From NCBI GenBank assembly GCA_964657395.1, contig CAZZUX010000002.1, forward strand, positions 1 to 64,000: DNA of 64,000 nucleotides. Reading direction: 5' to 3'. Positions 34,027 to 42,664 of the stretch are shown here, in pieces. The stretch is from G963692885 sp964657395 (GTDB lineage: Bacteria > Acidobacteriota > Terriglobia > Terriglobales > Acidobacteriaceae). The translations under genes were made by a program, and so were the position numbers. The stretch's first letter is position 1, and each line of letters begins with the position of its first letter. The notes beneath the pieces were generated by a model that saw nothing but the letters and a program-made list of their open reading frames with translations, was not told the DNA's origin and ran no database searches.

Positions 34027-35352
34027 ATGACTCATCGACGTTGCTTGCTGCTTGCGGGATTTGCTGCACTCCTACCCGGCCTCCTATCAAGCCAACAAAC
34101 CTCAAAGACAGGCGGCACCTCCATGCCTGGCATGATGGACATGCCGATGAGCATGAAGTCCATCAACTTCATTGAACAGATTGAGCATCATGCCTCCGCG
34201 GGTACGAGCGCTGAGCCGAACTCGACGCCGGTGCCGATGCTGATGAGCATGCATGGCAAGTGGATGTGGATGTTCCATGCCAACGTGTTTGTCAGCGACC
34301 TGCAGCAAAGTGGTCCAAGGGGTGCCGACAAGTTCTTTTCCACCAACTGGTTTATGCCTATGGCTCAGAGAAGGCTCGGGCCGGGACAGCTGACGCTGCG
34401 TGTGATGTTGAGCCTGGAGCCAGCGACCATCAGCGGAAGACAGTATCCGCTCCTGTTTCAGCAGGGAGAGACTGCGTTTGGGGTGCCGATCGTGGACGGA
34501 CAGCATCCGCATGACTTCTTCATGGAGATCGCCGGGCTGTATGACTGGAAGCTGGGCGAGAAAACGCTGCTGTCGTTCTACGGGGCACCAGTAGGCGATC
34601 CGGCACTGGGACCGACGGCCTACCCGCATCGTGCGTCGGCGATGGAGAATCCGGTGGGCACGCTGGGCCATCACCAGGAGGACTCCACGCATATTGCTTA
34701 CAACGTGGTGACAGCCGGGGTGACGCAAGGGATAGCGCGGGTGGAGGCGAGTGGCTTTCATGGGCGGGAGCCGAATGAGAATCGCTGGAATATCGATGGA
34801 GGGGCGATCGACTCGTGGTCGACCCGGTTGACGCTACAGCCTGGGCAGAACTGGAGTGGTCAGTACTCGTTCGGGCGGCTGGTGAGTCCAGAGGCGCTAT
34901 TTCCCACTGAAAACCAGGAGCGGATGACGGCTTCGGTGATGTACAACCGCACGTTTGCTCATGCCAATCTGGCGAGCACGGCGGTGTGGGGGCGGACCCG
35001 GTCACTCACGGACAACTCCAAGGAGAACAGCTACCTGCTGGAGTCGACGATGCGCTTTGCAACGAAGAACTATGGCTGGGTGCGCATTGAAAATGCGGGA
35101 CGCTCGAATGAATTATCGAGCGGAGAGAAGCCGCTGCCTGCCGGTTTCCAGGAAGAGCCGATCGGCCATGTGCAGGCGTACACGGTCGGCTACGACCGCG
35201 ATGTTGACCTGGTGCCGCATATGCGGACCGCAATCGGGGCACAAGTGACGACGTATGGAGTTCCGGGCATACTGCAGCAGGCGTATGGGTCGAATCCGGC
35301 AGGCGTGGCGATGTTTATCCGGATCAGGCCTGCAGCCGGGGACGAGCGTTAA
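34027..35352 (+). CDS. Exported protein with Met-rich N-terminus, likely outer-membrane barrel
   Basis: The 441-residue protein has a signal peptide (about 1-24) followed by a Met-rich stretch (SMPGMMDMPMSMKSI) and further Met/His clusters (PMLMSMHGKWMWMFHANVF). The rest is beta-rich with repeated aromatic strands and conserved-looking stretches such as VDGQHPHDFFMEIAGLYDW and YPHRASAMENPVGTLGHHQEDS. Met-rich patches commonly bind Cu(I). The likeliest role is an outer-membrane protein linked to copper or another soft metal; I do not know a named family. The Cys-rich gene ends 101 bases upstream on the same strand. Confidence 0.6.
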   Translation: MTHRRCLLLAGFAALLPGLLSSQQTSKTGGTSMPGMMDMPMSMKSINFIEQIEHHASAGTSAEPNSTPVPMLMSMHGKWMWMFHANVFVSDLQQSGPRGADKFFSTNWFMPMAQRRLGPGQLTLRVMLSLEPATISGRQYPLLFQQGETAFGVPIVDGQHPHDFFMEIAGLYDWKLGEKTLLSFYGAPVGDPALGPTAYPHRASAMENPVGTLGHHQEDSTHIAYNVVTAGVTQGIARVEASGFHGREPNENRWNIDGGAIDSWSTRLTLQPGQNWSGQYSFGRLVSPEALFPTENQERMTASVMYNRTFAHANLASTAVWGRTRSLTDNSKENSYLLESTMRFATKNYGWVRIENAGRSNELSSGEKPLPAGFQEEPIGHVQAYTVGYDRDVDLVPHMRTAIGAQVTTYGVPGILQQAYGSNPAGVAMFIRIRPAAGDER

Positions 35353-35368
35353 GCTGCAGGGGGATGGG

Positions 35369-35506
35369 TCAGGGTTTATCAGGCTGCCCGGAGATGGTGC
35401 GGGTTGTCGCCTGGTTGATGTCGCCGCGGGCGCGTCCCGGAGGGGGTTTGGGCAGCTTTTTGGCAGGCTTCTTCACTTCTCGTTTGCCGGTGTTCTTGTT
35501 TCCCAT
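35369..35506 (-). CDS. Small basic Lys/Pro-rich protein, 45 residues
   Basis: A minus-strand frame from the ATG at 35506 to the TGA at 35369 encodes 45 residues: MGNKNTGKREVKKPAKKLPK, then PPPGRARGDINQATTRTISG and a short end. Its strongly basic start and polar end resemble small conserved proteins of unknown function in proteobacteria and acidobacteria. No function is known to me; nucleic acid or ribosome contact is a guess from charge. It lies opposite the flanking genes, between the Met-rich protein and rpsT. Confidence 0.55.
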   Translation of the reverse strand: MGNKNTGKREVKKPAKKLPKPPPGRARGDINQATTRTISGQPDKP

Positions 35507-35574
35507 CCGTTGAGTCTACAGCGGCTTATGGGCCGTCCGCCAAGGCTTTTCCGCGGCCGACAGGGGTAAACGCA

Positions 35575-35603
35575 TTGACCTCCCGAACCAAAGGTCTTAA
35601 ACT
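35575..35603 (+). promoter_or_regulatory. Sigma-70-type promoter of rpsT
   Basis: TTGACC (35575-35580) and TAAACT (35598-35603) are separated by exactly 17 bases. Transcription would start near 35610, giving a leader of about 80 bases before rpsT. Confidence 0.7.
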
Positions 35604-35690
35604 ATGGACTTGCGGGTGAAGGCAGGGCGTGAACTACTCCGCCGGCTTGTGTTTCCGCAGACTTCTTAACGAAAAGAGCATCCAGCCACC

Positions 35691-35972
35691 ATGGCGAACC
35701 ACGTATCCTCGCTGAAGCGCGCCCGTCAGACCGTACGCAAGACCATTGTGAACCGTGCCAACAAGAGCAAGGTACGCGGCAGCCTGCGCGCCATGCGTGA
35801 GGCGCTGACTGCCGGCGATGCACAGACGGTCCAGACGCAGTATCGTTCGACAGTGTCGTTTCTTGACAAGAGCGTCCAGAAGGGCATTTTGCACAAGAAC
35901 ACGGCCTCGCGTTACAAGAGCCGTCTCAACGCCCGCGTGAAAGCGATTGTGCTGAAGAAGGCAACTGCCTAG
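35691..35972 (+). CDS. rpsT: 30S ribosomal protein S20
   Basis: The 93-residue protein has the S20 pattern: MANHVSSLKRARQTVRKTI at the start, VRGSLRAMREAL, SFLDKSVQKGILHKNTASRY in the middle and SRLNARVKAI near the end, rich in Lys/Arg throughout. It binds 16S rRNA in the small subunit. It has its own promoter (35575-35603) and terminator (35992-36020), so it is a single-gene unit. Confidence 0.97.
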   Translation: MANHVSSLKRARQTVRKTIVNRANKSKVRGSLRAMREALTAGDAQTVQTQYRSTVSFLDKSVQKGILHKNTASRYKSRLNARVKAIVLKKATA

Positions 35973-35991
35973 TTTTACTTCGCTTTCGAAG

Positions 35992-36020
35992 ATGGCCAGA
36001 CATTCGTGTCTGGCCATTTT
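35992..36020 (+). terminator. Intrinsic terminator of rpsT
   Basis: ATGGCCAGACA and TGTCTGGCCAT form an 11-bp stem with a stable TTCG tetraloop, followed by TTT. It lies 20 bases after the rpsT stop. Confidence 0.9.
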
Positions 36021-36036
36021 CATTTGCAGGCCAGAT

Positions 36037-37305
36037 TCATTTAGCAGTGTCAGGCGGCACGGCGTAGATCTCGATCGCTCCATTGTTGAGCACGGCTAGA
36101 CGGCTGCCGTCGGCGGACAAGGCGAAGTTCTGCCCGGCGCTGACGACTGGTGACGCATCGACTGCGAGCAGCAGGTGACCGGTCCTGGTGCTGAGTACCT
36201 GCACCACCTGGCCCTGGATGTCGCTGTCGTTCAAGGGATCGTAGGTGTCGACGGGATGAGAGATGCGAAGCCAGCTGATGGCGAAGTTTCGGCCGCTGGG
36301 ATTGAGGGCAAGTGTCGGCCAGACGTAACGGGCCGTCCACTGTCCGGTCCAGAGTGCCTTCCCGTCGAGATCAATGGCTGTGACAAAGCGGTCGGCCGAA
36401 CGCGAGCTGCAGGTGGTGAGCATGAGGGTAGAGGCACCGATCACTTCATCGGTCGGCATGCAGGTCGAGGCAATCTCGTAGATAGATTTTGCCGGTGGCT
36501 TGTCCTGCTCGTTTTCGACGGACGCGAAGGGATGAAGGCGGATTTTCCATTTGCCGGCTGCGGATTGTTCCTGATCCACGAAGCCATCGGGAGTGACGGC
36601 AAGCTTCAAGGGTGTATCTGCCCTGGCTCGGGCGATGACGCGGCGACGGTCGAGACGGATCATCTGGATTGCCACATCTTCGTCCGGCAGGCTTTCCCCG
36701 TTGTCGATGGCTTCCTGCACGAGGCGTTTGTGTTTTTCTTCGGAATGACGCTCCAGGTCGGATTGCACGGTCAGCAGTTGACCATCGGGTGAGACCTGGG
36801 CAGTAAGCAGCCGATCGCTGAAGCGAAGATACGGACGCAGGTGAAGATCCATGCCGGTACGGAAAAGCTCGTTGCCCTGCCGCACCAGGAAGGTGCCGTT
36901 GCCCAGGCCGAACAGGTAGGTTCTCCGGTCGTGGAAGCGCCACTCTGCTGTTGTTGTCTGTGCGCCGGAGTTGAGGTCGATGACGACTGCATGGATGTTC
37001 TGATCGTCGTGACCCTTTTCTGCTTCACGCTCCATGAGCCGAAACTGGTGAAAGGTGAAGAGCACATGCGCATCGTCGATGAAGTCGAGAGTCAACGACG
37101 ACTGCCGCAGCAGCAGGTACAGCGAGCCCACCGGCCGGTAGCCCATGGCGTCTACGGGTATGCGCATGATGGGCACGGGCGGCGCAGGACGAGGCGCTGG
37201 AAGAGCAGCGGGAGCGCCGGTGAAGACAACCACGGCAACGACGAGCCACCTGCGCAGGACAGCTTTCAAGGGAGTGGAGGACGCAGGCAACAGATCGGTG
37301 CTCAT
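36037..37305 (-). CDS. Exported beta-propeller-like protein of unknown function
   Basis: The 422-residue protein is read from the ATG at 37305 (MSTDLLPAS), preceded by AAAGAGAG. An N-terminal hydrophobic segment (WLVVAVVVFTGAPAAL) acts as a signal or anchor. The rest shows repeated blade-like strands such as DDAHVLFTFH, LLTAQVSPDGQLLTVQSD, RFVTAIDLDGKALW and NFALSADGSRLAVLNNG, suggesting a WD40 or similar propeller. No catalytic motif is seen. Such proteins are frequent and unnamed in acidobacteria. It converges with rpsT. Confidence 0.7.
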   Translation of the reverse strand: MSTDLLPASSTPLKAVLRRWLVVAVVVFTGAPAALPAPRPAPPVPIMRIPVDAMGYRPVGSLYLLLRQSSLTLDFIDDAHVLFTFHQFRLMEREAEKGHDDQNIHAVVIDLNSGAQTTTAEWRFHDRRTYLFGLGNGTFLVRQGNELFRTGMDLHLRPYLRFSDRLLTAQVSPDGQLLTVQSDLERHSEEKHKRLVQEAIDNGESLPDEDVAIQMIRLDRRRVIARARADTPLKLAVTPDGFVDQEQSAAGKWKIRLHPFASVENEQDKPPAKSIYEIASTCMPTDEVIGASTLMLTTCSSRSADRFVTAIDLDGKALWTGQWTARYVWPTLALNPSGRNFAISWLRISHPVDTYDPLNDSDIQGQVVQVLSTRTGHLLLAVDASPVVSAGQNFALSADGSRLAVLNNGAIEIYAVPPDTAK

Positions 37306-37490
37306 TTCTCTCTTTCCATTGTCATACAAGGCCTGCCCTCGCAAGGACCCGGGTTGTAAATGGCATCAACGGGATGGAAGCGGGGCAGGCGCCGGAGATT
37401 CGGGGCGTGCAGATGAGAGAATGGCAGGGCTGCCTTATCGAGTAGATCCGACTGCCATCGTGCCTGAGCTGCCTGGAATATCACGCCCCT

Positions 37491-39614
37491 ATGATGAAAA
37501 TGCAAATTGCTGATTCGCTGCCTGTTGCTTCCCTGCTGGCGGCCATTCTTTTCTTCGCCGGATTGTCGACGACCCGGATTGCTGCGCAGTCTGCGGCTGC
37601 TCCGGAGGCGCATGACGCAGCCGCACTGGCGACGAGCCAGCAGACGTTGAAGCAGTTGAAGGGGCTGGACATTTCCCTGCTGGATCCCAAGGCAGCGCCC
37701 TGCAGCAACTTCTATCAGTATGCCTGTGGAGGCTGGCTGCAGCAGAACCCTGTGCCGGCTGACCGGAGCAGGTATGGCCGCGACTCGGAGGTGGAAGAGC
37801 AGAACAATCTGGTGCTGAAGGCAATCCTCGAGAAAGCAGCTGTTCCGGGTGCGTTGCGTTCCGCGAATCAGCAGAAGACCGGGGATGCGTATGCGACCTG
37901 CATGGACACGCAGGCCATCAATCAGAAGGGCCTGGGTCCACTGAGGGAAGAACTGGATGAAGTGGATACTGTGACGTCGAAGGCAGAGTTGCCAGAGCTG
38001 ACGGCGCAGCTGGCCAAGACAGGCGTGCCGGCCTTCTTCCGATTGTCTTCCGAACAGGATGCCGTGAATGCATCGGAGCAGATTGCGGCGGTTGACCAGC
38101 CGCGGCTGGGATTGCCGGAGAAGGGCTACTACCTGCGGACGGATGACAAGTCGAAGACGCTGCGCGACCAGTATGCGCAGCACATGGCGAATATGTTTGT
38201 GCTGCTGGGGGATACTCCGCAACAGGCCGCGATGAATGCTAAGACGGTGTTGTCGTTTGAGACGGAACTGGCGAAAGCTTCCATGAGCAACGAGGAGCGG
38301 CGTGATCCGAAGGCGATTTACCATCGCATGCCGTTAAGCGCGCTGGAGCAGAAAACGCCAGCGCTCGAGATGAGGTCGTATTTGAAACTGGCGGGCGTGC
38401 CTGCCATTGAATCTCTGAATGTTGTTTCGCCTGCTTACTTCGATCGCCTCAATCAGCTGATCACTTCGACAGACCTGGCGACGTTAAAGGCGTATCTCCG
38501 ATGGAGATTGATCCATGGCGCCCCGTTGCTGGCGCTGCCGGAAAGTGCGGATGCGGAGGTCTTTCATTTCTATGGCAATATCCTGACGGGCCAGCCTCAG
38601 CAGCAGGCGCGATGGAAGCGTTGCGTAGCCGATGTGGACCACAACCTGGGTGAGGCGCTGGGCGAGGTGTACGTGGCTCAGCAGTTCAGCCCTGCTGACA
38701 AGCAGCGAACCTTGCTGCTGGCGACGGATGTGGAAGCTGCGATGGGACGCGACATCGACCAGCTGACGTGGATGAGCCCGGCTACCAAGGCCGAAGCGAA
38801 GTTGAAACTGCACGGCATCGCGAACAAGATTGGCTATCCGGACAAGTGGCGTAATTACTCTACGCTGACGATCACGCGCGGCGATGCACTGGGGAACGGG
38901 CTGCGGTCGCGTGCGTTCGAACAACAGCGGGACATAGCGAAGATCGGCAAGCCGGTGGACAAAGGCGAGTGGGACATGAGCCCGCCGACCGTAAATGCCT
39001 ACTACAACCCGCAGATGAATGACGTGAACTTTCCGGCAGGCATTCTGCAGCCGCCCTACTTTGATGAGCACATGGATGATGCCGTGAATTACGGCGATGC
39101 GGGTGGCGTGATCGGCCACGAACTGACGCATGGCTTCGACGATGAAGGTCGGCAGTTCGATGCGTCCGGCAATCTGAAGGACTGGTGGACTGCGGACGAT
39201 GCGAAGAAGTTCAACGAACGAGCCGATTGCGTCGTGAAAGAATACGACGGCTTTGTTGCTGTCGATGATCTGCATGTGAATGGAAGGCTGACCCTTGGCG
39301 AAAACCTCGCGGACCTTGGGGGTTTGCGGATCGCTTACCTTGCTTACATGGAGCGGGCGCAGCGGAACAACGTGGATCCACTCCACCGGACGGATGGATT
39401 CACGCCGGCACAGCGCTTCTTTCTGGGCTATGCGCAGGGCTGGTGCGAAGGCCGGCGGCTGGAGTCGACAAGGTTGATGGTCCGGACGGATCCGCATGCG
39501 CCGGAAGAGGATCGCGTGAATGGCGTGGTGGTGAATCTGCCGGAGTTTCAGCAGGCCTTCAATTGCACAGCCAAGGAACCGATGGTCGCGAAGAGACGTT
39601 GCAGTGTCTGGTAA
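37491..39614 (+). CDS. M13 (neprilysin-like) metallopeptidase, copy 1
   Basis: The 707-residue protein has an N-terminal signal sequence (about 10-33), the M13 N-terminal domain (CSNFYQYACGGWLQQNPVPA) and the catalytic domain with zinc motif HELTH at H543/H547, the third ligand in LGENLADLGGL, the NAYYNPQMNDVNFPAGILQPP substrate-binding region and the C-terminal CSVW. It should cut oligopeptides outside the cytoplasm. The next gene encodes a close paralogue 30 bases downstream, so they form a tandem duplication and probably one operon. Confidence 0.93.
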   Translation: MMKMQIADSLPVASLLAAILFFAGLSTTRIAAQSAAAPEAHDAAALATSQQTLKQLKGLDISLLDPKAAPCSNFYQYACGGWLQQNPVPADRSRYGRDSEVEEQNNLVLKAILEKAAVPGALRSANQQKTGDAYATCMDTQAINQKGLGPLREELDEVDTVTSKAELPELTAQLAKTGVPAFFRLSSEQDAVNASEQIAAVDQPRLGLPEKGYYLRTDDKSKTLRDQYAQHMANMFVLLGDTPQQAAMNAKTVLSFETELAKASMSNEERRDPKAIYHRMPLSALEQKTPALEMRSYLKLAGVPAIESLNVVSPAYFDRLNQLITSTDLATLKAYLRWRLIHGAPLLALPESADAEVFHFYGNILTGQPQQQARWKRCVADVDHNLGEALGEVYVAQQFSPADKQRTLLLATDVEAAMGRDIDQLTWMSPATKAEAKLKLHGIANKIGYPDKWRNYSTLTITRGDALGNGLRSRAFEQQRDIAKIGKPVDKGEWDMSPPTVNAYYNPQMNDVNFPAGILQPPYFDEHMDDAVNYGDAGGVIGHELTHGFDDEGRQFDASGNLKDWWTADDAKKFNERADCVVKEYDGFVAVDDLHVNGRLTLGENLADLGGLRIAYLAYMERAQRNNVDPLHRTDGFTPAQRFFLGYAQGWCEGRRLESTRLMVRTDPHAPEEDRVNGVVVNLPEFQQAFNCTAKEPMVAKRRCSVW

Positions 39615-39644
39615 CCAGCTTAGCCGATATGTAACTGACACAGT

Positions 39645-41726
39645 ATGGAGAGAGTCGTGGATCTTCGAAGAGGAAAAGTAACAGCAGTCGCCGCTATCCT
39701 ACTGATGGCAGCCTGGAGTGGGAGTGTTGCACGAGCACAGGACAAGCCTGAGCCGGTGTATGCGCCGCTGCCTGGATTCGATAAGAGCGCCATGGATGCA
39801 AAGGCCGATCCATGCGTGGACTTCAACCAGTATGCGTGTGGCAACTTCAGCAAGCTCCATCCGATTCCAGCTGACCAGGCGTCTTTCGATCAGTTCACGA
39901 ATCTTTACGAGTTCAACACGCAGGCGCTGCATGGGCTGCTGACCGATGCTGCTGCTAAATCAGCAGCAAACGGCACGAACGAGCAGAAGATCGGCGACTA
40001 CTATGCGAGTTGCATGGATACGGCTGCGATCGAGAAGGCCGGCTTGTCCCCGCTGAAAGCGGAGTTGGCACGGATCAATGCTTTACAGTCGCGCAACGGT
40101 CTGACAGCACTGGCAGCGCACTACAAGAAGATCAATGTGGGCGCCTTTTTCGACTTTACTTCGCAGCAGGATTTCAAAGACGCCACGCGTGAGATTGCTG
40201 TTATGGACCAGGGTGGCCTGGGATTGCCGGAGAAGGATTACTACCTGCGGACCGATGCCGAGTCGGTGAAGACGCGTGAGCAATATGTCGCTCATCTCAC
40301 AAAGATGCTGCAGCTGCTTGGACAATCGGAGACGGAAGCGTTAACCAATGCAAAGCAGGTGATGGCGTTTGAGACCGAGCTGGCGAAGGCTTCGATGGAC
40401 GTGGTGGAGCGGCGCGATCCGGACAAGGTGTACCACATGATGCCGGTGAAGGCGTTCGCTGCAGCGACTACTCCACTGGATGTGACGGTGTTTCTGAAGG
40501 AAGTGGGATCACCTGCAATCGAGGAACTGAATGTAGCTTCTCCGGGATTTTTCAAGTCACTGAACGCTACGCTGAAGACTACAGAGATCGCGACCCTGCG
40601 GAATTATCTTCGGCTGCGCCTAGTCGAGTCGCAGTCCATGCGACTGCCCAGGGCTTTCGACGAGGAGTATTTCGATTTTTATGGAAGGAAGCTGACGGGC
40701 ACTCCGCAGCAGGAGCCGCGATGGCAGCGTTGCGTTGCCAGCACTGACCGGGTCCTGGGTGAAGCGCTGGGCAAGGAGTATGTAGAGCACTACTTTGCCG
40801 GTGACAGCAAGGCACGCACCCTTCAGGAAGTGAAAGACATTGAGGCCGCGATGGACAAGGACCTGGATGGCCTGGAGTGGATGAGCGCGCAGACCAGGGT
40901 GAGGGCCAAGGAGAAGCTGCATGCAGTGGTCGACAAGATCGGCTATCCGGACAAGTGGCGGGACTACTCGGCTTTAATGGTGGTGCGCGGCGACGCAGTC
41001 GGCAACTCCATGCGGGCCCAGGAGTTTTTGAAGGCGTACGACTTGAACAAGATCGGCAAGCCGGTGGACAAGGGCGAGTGGGATATGACGCCACCTACTG
41101 TGAATGCCGATTACGATCCCAGTATGAACACCATCAATTTTCCGGCGGGCATCCTGCAGCCCGCCTTCTATGACAAGAATGCTTCTGCTGCGACGAACTA
41201 CGGACACATTGGAGCGGTGGTCGGCCATGAACTGACGCACGGCTTTGACGATGAGGGTCGGAAGTTTGATGGACAGGGCAATCTGAAGGACTGGTGGACA
41301 GCAGAAGACAAACAGAAGTTTACGGAACGGACGGACTGCCTGGTGAATGAATACAGCAGCTTCACAGCGGTCGATACGCTGCATGTGAATGGCAAGCTGA
41401 CACTGGGCGAAAATACCGCGGACAATGGCGGCCTGCGACTTGCCTTAATGGCACTGATTGCCGATGCGGGCAGGACTGGCATGGATGTTGAGAAAAAGGA
41501 TGCCACCGGATACACACCACAGCAGCAGCTGTTCCTGGGCTGGGCGCAGAACTGGTGCGCGACCGAGCGGCCGGAGATGGTGAGGATGCTGGTGCAGACG
41601 GATCCGCATTCTCCTGACGCGATCCGGGTCAAGGGCGTGCTGGTAAATATGCCGGAGTTCGCGAAGGCTTTCGGCTGCAGGCAGGGACAGCCGATGGTTG
41701 CGCAGACGATGTGCCGCGTCTGGTAG
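39645..41726 (+). CDS. M13 (neprilysin-like) metallopeptidase, copy 2
   Basis: The 693-residue paralogue of the preceding gene has a signal sequence (about 10-28), the same N-terminal motif (VDFNQYACGNFSKLHPIPA), zinc ligands H528/H532 in HELTHGFDDEG, the third ligand in LGENTADNGGL, and the C-terminal CRVW. The two proteins align along their whole length with many conserved blocks but differ in the loops, which suggests divergence in substrate range after duplication. The DMT transporter gene follows 13 bases later. Confidence 0.93.
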   Translation: MERVVDLRRGKVTAVAAILLMAAWSGSVARAQDKPEPVYAPLPGFDKSAMDAKADPCVDFNQYACGNFSKLHPIPADQASFDQFTNLYEFNTQALHGLLTDAAAKSAANGTNEQKIGDYYASCMDTAAIEKAGLSPLKAELARINALQSRNGLTALAAHYKKINVGAFFDFTSQQDFKDATREIAVMDQGGLGLPEKDYYLRTDAESVKTREQYVAHLTKMLQLLGQSETEALTNAKQVMAFETELAKASMDVVERRDPDKVYHMMPVKAFAAATTPLDVTVFLKEVGSPAIEELNVASPGFFKSLNATLKTTEIATLRNYLRLRLVESQSMRLPRAFDEEYFDFYGRKLTGTPQQEPRWQRCVASTDRVLGEALGKEYVEHYFAGDSKARTLQEVKDIEAAMDKDLDGLEWMSAQTRVRAKEKLHAVVDKIGYPDKWRDYSALMVVRGDAVGNSMRAQEFLKAYDLNKIGKPVDKGEWDMTPPTVNADYDPSMNTINFPAGILQPAFYDKNASAATNYGHIGAVVGHELTHGFDDEGRKFDGQGNLKDWWTAEDKQKFTERTDCLVNEYSSFTAVDTLHVNGKLTLGENTADNGGLRLALMALIADAGRTGMDVEKKDATGYTPQQQLFLGWAQNWCATERPEMVRMLVQTDPHSPDAIRVKGVLVNMPEFAKAFGCRQGQPMVAQTMCRVW

Positions 41727-41739
41727 CGACGTCTCATTG

Positions 41740-42654
41740 ATGGAGACATCGAGAACACGTTGGCTTGGGTATGGTGCGTGTGCCTTAGCAGGGGCCTTGT
41801 GGGGAACGGGTTTTTATTTTGGCAAGATCGTGCTGGCCGAAATGTCGTCCAACCACATGGTGCTGTGGCGCTTTCTGTTTGCCTGTGCCGCGCTTGTGCC
41901 GCTTGCGATTGGGCACGGGGATCGGCTGGCAGCGCAGGAGTGGCGCACACTGCTGCTGGCTTCGTTCCTCGGCATTCCGGTGCAGTTCCTGGTGCAGTTC
42001 TATGGCCTTTCGCTGACTACTGTTTCGCATGCGTCGCTGATGGTTGGCACGATGCCGGTGATTCTCGGCGTGGGCGCTTCGTTATTCACCAAGGAGCGGC
42101 TCGACGTGATCGGCTGGATGGCTCTGGTAGGCTCGACGGTCGGCGTGGCATTGATCGTGCTGGGCGGCAGTCACCATACTTCCGGAACAGGGCCGTCACT
42201 TGCGGGCGACCTGCTGGTTGTGCTGGCGTTGATTATTTCGCTGGCATGGATCCTGCTGAACAAGCACTTGATGGAGCTGCATTCTCCGGCTGTGGTGACG
42301 GCTTACGGCGTGTTGAGTGGTACCGCGATGATGATTCCCTTTGTGCTTGTGGTGAGCGGATTGCCGCCGGTGCATGGTGTTTCGATGAAGGCCTGGATTG
42401 CGCTGGCAGCGAGCGGAGTCTTGTGTACTGCGTGCACGACGATGCTGTGGAACTGGGGCATGAACCGTGTACCGGCTTCGCGCGCGGCGGTCTTCCTGAA
42501 TATTGAACCGATGCTGGGATCGTTCCTGGGAGTGAAGCTGCTAGGCGATTCGCTGGGGCCTTCGGCATGGTTTGGCGGGGCGATGATCATCGCGGCCGCG
42601 GTGACGCTGACAACCAGGCCGGAGCAGAAGTTTGCAGATGGCGTGCTGGAATAG
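41740..42654 (+). CDS. DMT-superfamily (EamA) transporter
   Basis: The 304-residue protein starts at the ATG at 41740 (METSRTRWLG), near the end of the M13 gene. It has ten predicted membrane helices in two EamA repeats (first from ALAGALWGTGFYFGKIV, second from LAGDLLVVLALIISLAWILLN), with the typical RVPASRAAVFLNIEPMLGSFLG stretch in the second repeat. Family members export amino acids or other metabolites. Its place after two peptidases fits a link to peptide-derived amino acids, but this is inference. Confidence 0.85.
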   Translation: METSRTRWLGYGACALAGALWGTGFYFGKIVLAEMSSNHMVLWRFLFACAALVPLAIGHGDRLAAQEWRTLLLASFLGIPVQFLVQFYGLSLTTVSHASLMVGTMPVILGVGASLFTKERLDVIGWMALVGSTVGVALIVLGGSHHTSGTGPSLAGDLLVVLALIISLAWILLNKHLMELHSPAVVTAYGVLSGTAMMIPFVLVVSGLPPVHGVSMKAWIALAASGVLCTACTTMLWNWGMNRVPASRAAVFLNIEPMLGSFLGVKLLGDSLGPSAWFGGAMIIAAAVTLTTRPEQKFADGVLE

Positions 42655-42664
42655 ATGCGAAGAG

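Noticed and set aside
37302..39641. Two long minus-strand frames opposite the first M13 gene
   Set aside because: The M13 reading frame contains the zinc site and family motifs throughout; the antisense frames have none and no start context.
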